A stretch of DNA of 64,000 nucleotides. Origin: Opitutaceae bacterium. Its GTDB lineage: Bacteria; Verrucomicrobiota; Verrucomicrobiia; Opitutales; Opitutaceae. Below the pieces are notes generated by a model. It was not told where the DNA came from and searched no databases. It saw nothing but the letters and a program-made list of their open reading frames with translations. A program made the position numbers and the translations under genes. This document shows, piece after piece, positions 60,855 to 64,000 of this stretch. Location of the stretch: the NCBI GenBank assembly GCA_003164715.1, contig PLTZ01000019.1:1-64000 (forward strand), written 5' to 3'. Positions within the stretch are counted from its first letter, which is position 1. Every line of letters starts with the position of its first letter.

Positions 60855-61684
60855 CGGTATTGAGGTTTTCCGGACATGCGCGACCTCCAGCGGCCCGCCC
60901 AGCGGCGCGCGCGATTCGCCAGGCTCTCCACGCGTTTGGATGCCAGGTAGGGCCAGGTTCTGGCTAGGCGCCGGTTGACGTACAGCTGGTCGCCCTCGAT
61001 CCCGTTCAGGACCTCGTGGGCGAGGCTGAAGCCGCGCCCGCGCATGGAGCGCCCGATCTCGTCCCGCAGGGCTTGGCTCTGGTACAGCGCCCGGGTCGAC
61101 ACCTCGAGCCAGATCGCCGCGATGCGGGGGAGCATGCCTTCCGCCCCCTTCAAGACAAGCATCTCGGCGCCCTGCACGTCCATGTGGACGAAGTCGATCC
61201 GCTCGATCCGGCGCCGGGTGCAGAAGTCGTCCAGGGTGTCGGTGGGCACCGTGATCGTCTGCTTGAACTCGATCCATCCGTACATCGGCCCGTCGCCGGA
61301 CGGTGGCAGGAGCGAGCTGGACTTGTTGCCGTAGTTCCAATCGCTGCCGGCGAACTCATCCTTGGGACGGCCGGAGGATGCGTGAAAGACCGCCTCCCCG
61401 GACCGGTCCGAGAGCGCGCAGGGGACCAGCTCGGCGTTCTTCAGGGAATACTTGGAGAAGTTCTCCGCGATCAGCCGGCGGTTCTCGGGCAGCGGCTCGA
61501 ACGCGTACACGAATCCATTGGGGAAGCGCCTGGCGTAACGAATGGTGTCCTCGCCCTCGCAGCTGCCGATGTCGAAGACGGTCAGGGGCTCCGCGGGCCT
61601 GTAGAGCCTCAGCAGCTCGAGCTCGGGCACGCTGGGACTCGCCAGGTAGGCGCTTAGGTCGACGGGTCTGATCGGCTGGTCCAC
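60851..61684 (-). CDS. FkbM-family methyltransferase
   Basis: 'LTVFDIGSCEGEDTIRYARRFPNGFVYAFEPLPENRRLIAENF', 'IDFVHMDVQGAEMLVLKGAEGMLPRIAAIWLEVS'. Confidence 0.9.
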   Translation of the reverse strand: MDQPIRPVDLSAYLASPSVPELELLRLYRPAEPLTVFDIGSCEGEDTIRYARRFPNGFVYAFEPLPENRRLIAENFSKYSLKNAELVPCALSDRSGEAVFHASSGRPKDEFAGSDWNYGNKSSSLLPPSGDGPMYGWIEFKQTITVPTDTLDDFCTRRRIERIDFVHMDVQGAEMLVLKGAEGMLPRIAAIWLEVSTRALYQSQALRDEIGRSMRGRGFSLAHEVLNGIEGDQLYVNRRLARTWPYLASKRVESLANRARRWAGRWRSRMSGKPQYR

Positions 61685-61693
61685 GTTGCGTTG

Positions 61694-62359
61694 CTACACG
61701 GGCGCGATGCGGATGATGTCCTCCTCAACGGCGAAGGTCGCCTCCGGCCGGCCGGAGGCCGCCATTGCGCGAAGCTGCTCGATCGTGGGGTAGCCGTCTC
61801 GGCCGGTGAAGAGGCGGGCGTCGTCGATGAGGACGACGCTGCGCCCCGCGGGCCTTCCCAGGAGAAACGTCAGCTCCTCGAACACTGGCGTGTCCTTGTC
61901 TCCCCGGGCCGACGGGCCCGAGCAGAAATGGCCGTCCAGCCAGTACAGCGCCGGTCCGTCGAGGGTGCCGACGATGCGCGGCAGCTCCGAGGTGCTGTCA
62001 CCCAGGTGGAGGCGGAGGTTTGGCAGGTGTCCAAGATCGAGGACGGCGCGCCGGTACAGCGCCTCGGACAGCTCGATCGAGTGAATCTGGCGGAAGGCGC
62101 CCCGCAGCGTGAAGATCGCGTCGCCGTGAAACGTCCCTGTCTCGACCATCACCGGTGTTCCGTACTGCTCGGCGTAGCGCCGGATGCACGCGTACTTGAC
62201 AATGTCCGGCGGCGGGGCGGGCCTGCCCGCCTCCTGCCATAAGCGGACCTTCTTGAGGCTCACGGCGCGGAACGCCCTGTCCCTGCGCAGGTCGCGCAGC
62301 GGATGGTACAGGCCCGTGAGCCTCAGCATTTGCGCGGCGGCACGACGGAGGGCGCTCAT
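61694..62359 (-). CDS. Class I SAM-dependent methyltransferase-like protein
   Basis: 'GTPVMVETGTFHGDAIFTLRGAFRQIHSIELSEALYRRAVLDL', 'NLRLHLGDSTSELPRIVGTLDGPALYWLDGHFCSG'. Confidence 0.75.
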   Translation of the reverse strand: MSALRRAAAQMLRLTGLYHPLRDLRRDRAFRAVSLKKVRLWQEAGRPAPPPDIVKYACIRRYAEQYGTPVMVETGTFHGDAIFTLRGAFRQIHSIELSEALYRRAVLDLGHLPNLRLHLGDSTSELPRIVGTLDGPALYWLDGHFCSGPSARGDKDTPVFEELTFLLGRPAGRSVVLIDDARLFTGRDGYPTIEQLRAMAASGRPEATFAVEEDIIRIAPV

Positions 62360-62369
62360 CTTTCGGTTC

Positions 62370-63611
62370 TCACAGCTTTCGGGTTTCGACGCGCATCGAG
62401 TTGATGACAAGCCCGAAGCCAGAGGAGGCTGCGCACAAGATCATCGGGTTCTCCCCGGTGATCTCCAGACGGGCTGCGTCAAACTGCTGGATCGTCTGGT
62501 CCGCCACCGAGAGGCCGACCACGAGGGTGTAGCTGTCCGCAGCGAGTGCGACGGAATCCTGGGTGAAGATGATCTCGTGCTCCCCAGGCTCGATCCGGCA
62601 GGGCGCGCTCCAGACCGTCTGCAGGCCGAGGTTCTCGCTTGTGATCACGCCGAGGGCCACGACGAAGTCTGCCAGAGCGCGCGCCGCCACGATCCGGATG
62701 CGCACCCTCCACGGCTCTCCCACGCGCGCGAAGGCGAGCGTTCGCTGATCGAGCGTCTCGACCCGCACCGCGCTCACATAGGCGCGCTCGCGAAGCTCGG
62801 GCGTCGGCTCGGGAACCCGCGCGAGCTGGTTCTCCTCGAGTCCGTGCGCATAGACGCCCAGGACGACGTTCGTCGGCCCGTCCGCGGTCAGGCGCCCGCT
62901 CTCAAGCAGGATCGCCCGGCTGCAAACCTGTCGAACGATCGGGAGGTTGTGGCTGACGAAGAGCACCGTGCGGCCCTCGCCGCGCGCGACGTCCCGCATC
63001 TTCCCAAGGCACTTCTTCTGGAACGCCGTGTCGCCGACGGCCAGGACCTCGTCGATGATGAGGATCTCCGGCTCCAGGTGGGCCGCGATGGCGAAGGCGA
63101 GCCTCACGTACATTCCGCTTGAGTAGTGTTTGACCGGGGTGTCGAGGAACCTCTGCACCTCGGCAAACGCCACGATCTCGTCGAACTTGGCCCTGATCTC
63201 CTTGCGCCGCATCCCGAGGATGGCCCCGTTCAGGAGGATGTTCTCCCTGCCGGTGAGCTCCGGGTGGAACCCCGTTCCCACCTCTAGAAGGGAAGCGGCT
63301 CGCCCGAGCAGCCGCACGGTGCCCGCCGTCGGGTCGGTTATCCTGGAGAGGATCTTCAGCAGGGTCGACTTGCCCGCGCCGTTTCGCCCGACGACCCCGA
63401 GCACCTCGCCGCGCCCCACCTTGAAGCTCACGTCGCTCAGCGCCCAGAACTCCTCCTTGTCGATCTGCGCGCCGCCGGCGCCCCGGAGCCTTCGCCACCA
63501 CGAGCCGGCGCCCTGGGCCAGCCGGTCCCTCAGGGTGTCGTGACGCGTCTCGTGGCCGATCACGTAGCGCTTGCTCAGGCCCTCGACCGTGATGACTGAT
63601 TCTCGTTCCAT
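62370..63611 (-). CDS. wzt: Polysaccharide ABC transporter ATP-binding protein (Wzt-like) with C-terminal carbohydrate-binding-type domain
   Basis: 'EFWALSDVSFKVGRGEVLGVVGRNGAGKSTLLKILSRITDPTAG', 'HYSSGMYVRLAFAIAAHLEPEILIIDEVLAVGD'; extra ~150 aa beta-rich C-terminus. Confidence 0.92.
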   Translation of the reverse strand: MERESVITVEGLSKRYVIGHETRHDTLRDRLAQGAGSWWRRLRGAGGAQIDKEEFWALSDVSFKVGRGEVLGVVGRNGAGKSTLLKILSRITDPTAGTVRLLGRAASLLEVGTGFHPELTGRENILLNGAILGMRRKEIRAKFDEIVAFAEVQRFLDTPVKHYSSGMYVRLAFAIAAHLEPEILIIDEVLAVGDTAFQKKCLGKMRDVARGEGRTVLFVSHNLPIVRQVCSRAILLESGRLTADGPTNVVLGVYAHGLEENQLARVPEPTPELRERAYVSAVRVETLDQRTLAFARVGEPWRVRIRIVAARALADFVVALGVITSENLGLQTVWSAPCRIEPGEHEIIFTQDSVALAADSYTLVVGLSVADQTIQQFDAARLEITGENPMILCAASSGFGLVINSMRVETRKL

Positions 63612-63618
63612 TGCGGTC

Positions 63619-64000
63619 CTAGATGTTGTCCGCCAGCAGGCGCTCCGTGTGGCGGAAATACCACACTCCCGTGAACACCAGAATCGCGATGAGCACGACG
63701 CTCGTCACGATCACGCTCGGGTCGAGCGTGGCGCTCTTGCCGAGCAGGCACCACCGGAACCCGTCGATGACGCCGGTGAGGGGATTCAGCCCGAGCAGCC
63801 CGCGCCAGTTCGGCATGTTGTCGGTGCGGAACCCGACCGGGGAGAGGAAGATGCCGACCTGCAGCATGAAGGGCGCGATAAACCGGAAGTCGCGGTACTG
63901 CACCGTGAGGGCCGTGAGCCACGCGCCGGTGCCGAACGCGGCCAGGAGCGCCAGGAGGATGAAGAGCGGCAGAAAGACGACGTGCCAGGACGGCAACACG
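63619..64000 (-). CDS. wzm: Polysaccharide ABC transporter permease (Wzm-like), N-terminus beyond window
   Basis: 'WLTALTVQYRDFRFIAPFMLQVGIFLSPVGFRTDNMPNWRGLLGLNPLTGVIDGFRWCLLGK' typical of ABC-2 polysaccharide permeases; frame runs off the right edge. Confidence 0.88.
   Translation of the reverse strand, partial: VLPSWHVVFLPLFILLALLAAFGTGAWLTALTVQYRDFRFIAPFMLQVGIFLSPVGFRTDNMPNWRGLLGLNPLTGVIDGFRWCLLGKSATLDPSVIVTSVVLIAILVFTGVWYFRHTERLLADNI

Noticed and set aside
58785-60863. 692-aa plus-strand ORF
   Set aside because: Antisense to a GT4 and GT11 gene with clear motifs; composition typical of a GC-driven shadow ORF.

Overview
High-GC bacterial chromosomal window. Gene content and order suggest a Gram-negative Verrucomicrobia/Opitutales-like genome, but that placement is inference. 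The left half is mostly housekeeping: partial tRNA-Asn(GTT), L25/Ctc, Pth, S6, SSB, L9, DnaB, BamA, Skp/OmpH, LpxD, SerS, TilS, FtsH, UDP-glucose dehydrogenase, Alr, TsaB, and Tig-ClpP-ClpX. Accessory genes interrupt this run: a GH127-type arabinofuranosidase, a GNAT protein, and a three-gene redox module (Tat-type gluconate-dehydrogenase subunit 3, GMC flavoprotein, nine-CXXCH cytochrome). Another accessory gene fuses a lipid A-type acyltransferase to a GT9 heptosyltransferase and sits upstream of an orphan OppD/OppF pair. A lower-GC patch (about 33.5-36.3 kb) holds one orphan polytopic membrane protein and apparent gene debris. From about 39.7 kb to the right edge lies a one-direction (minus strand) surface-glycan locus. 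It contains a WbaP/WcaJ-type initiating transferase, GT2, eight GT-B glycosyltransferases, GT11, two polytopic Wzy/ligase-like proteins, a WcaF-like acetyltransferase, a PIG-L deacetylase, an acyltransferase-3, a carbamoyltransferase, two FkbM methyltransferases, another probable methyltransferase, and Wzt/Wzm (Wzm truncated by the window end). No CRISPR array, rRNA, transposase or phage genes were recognised. All functional calls come from reading motifs and protein similarity by eye; no searches were run.
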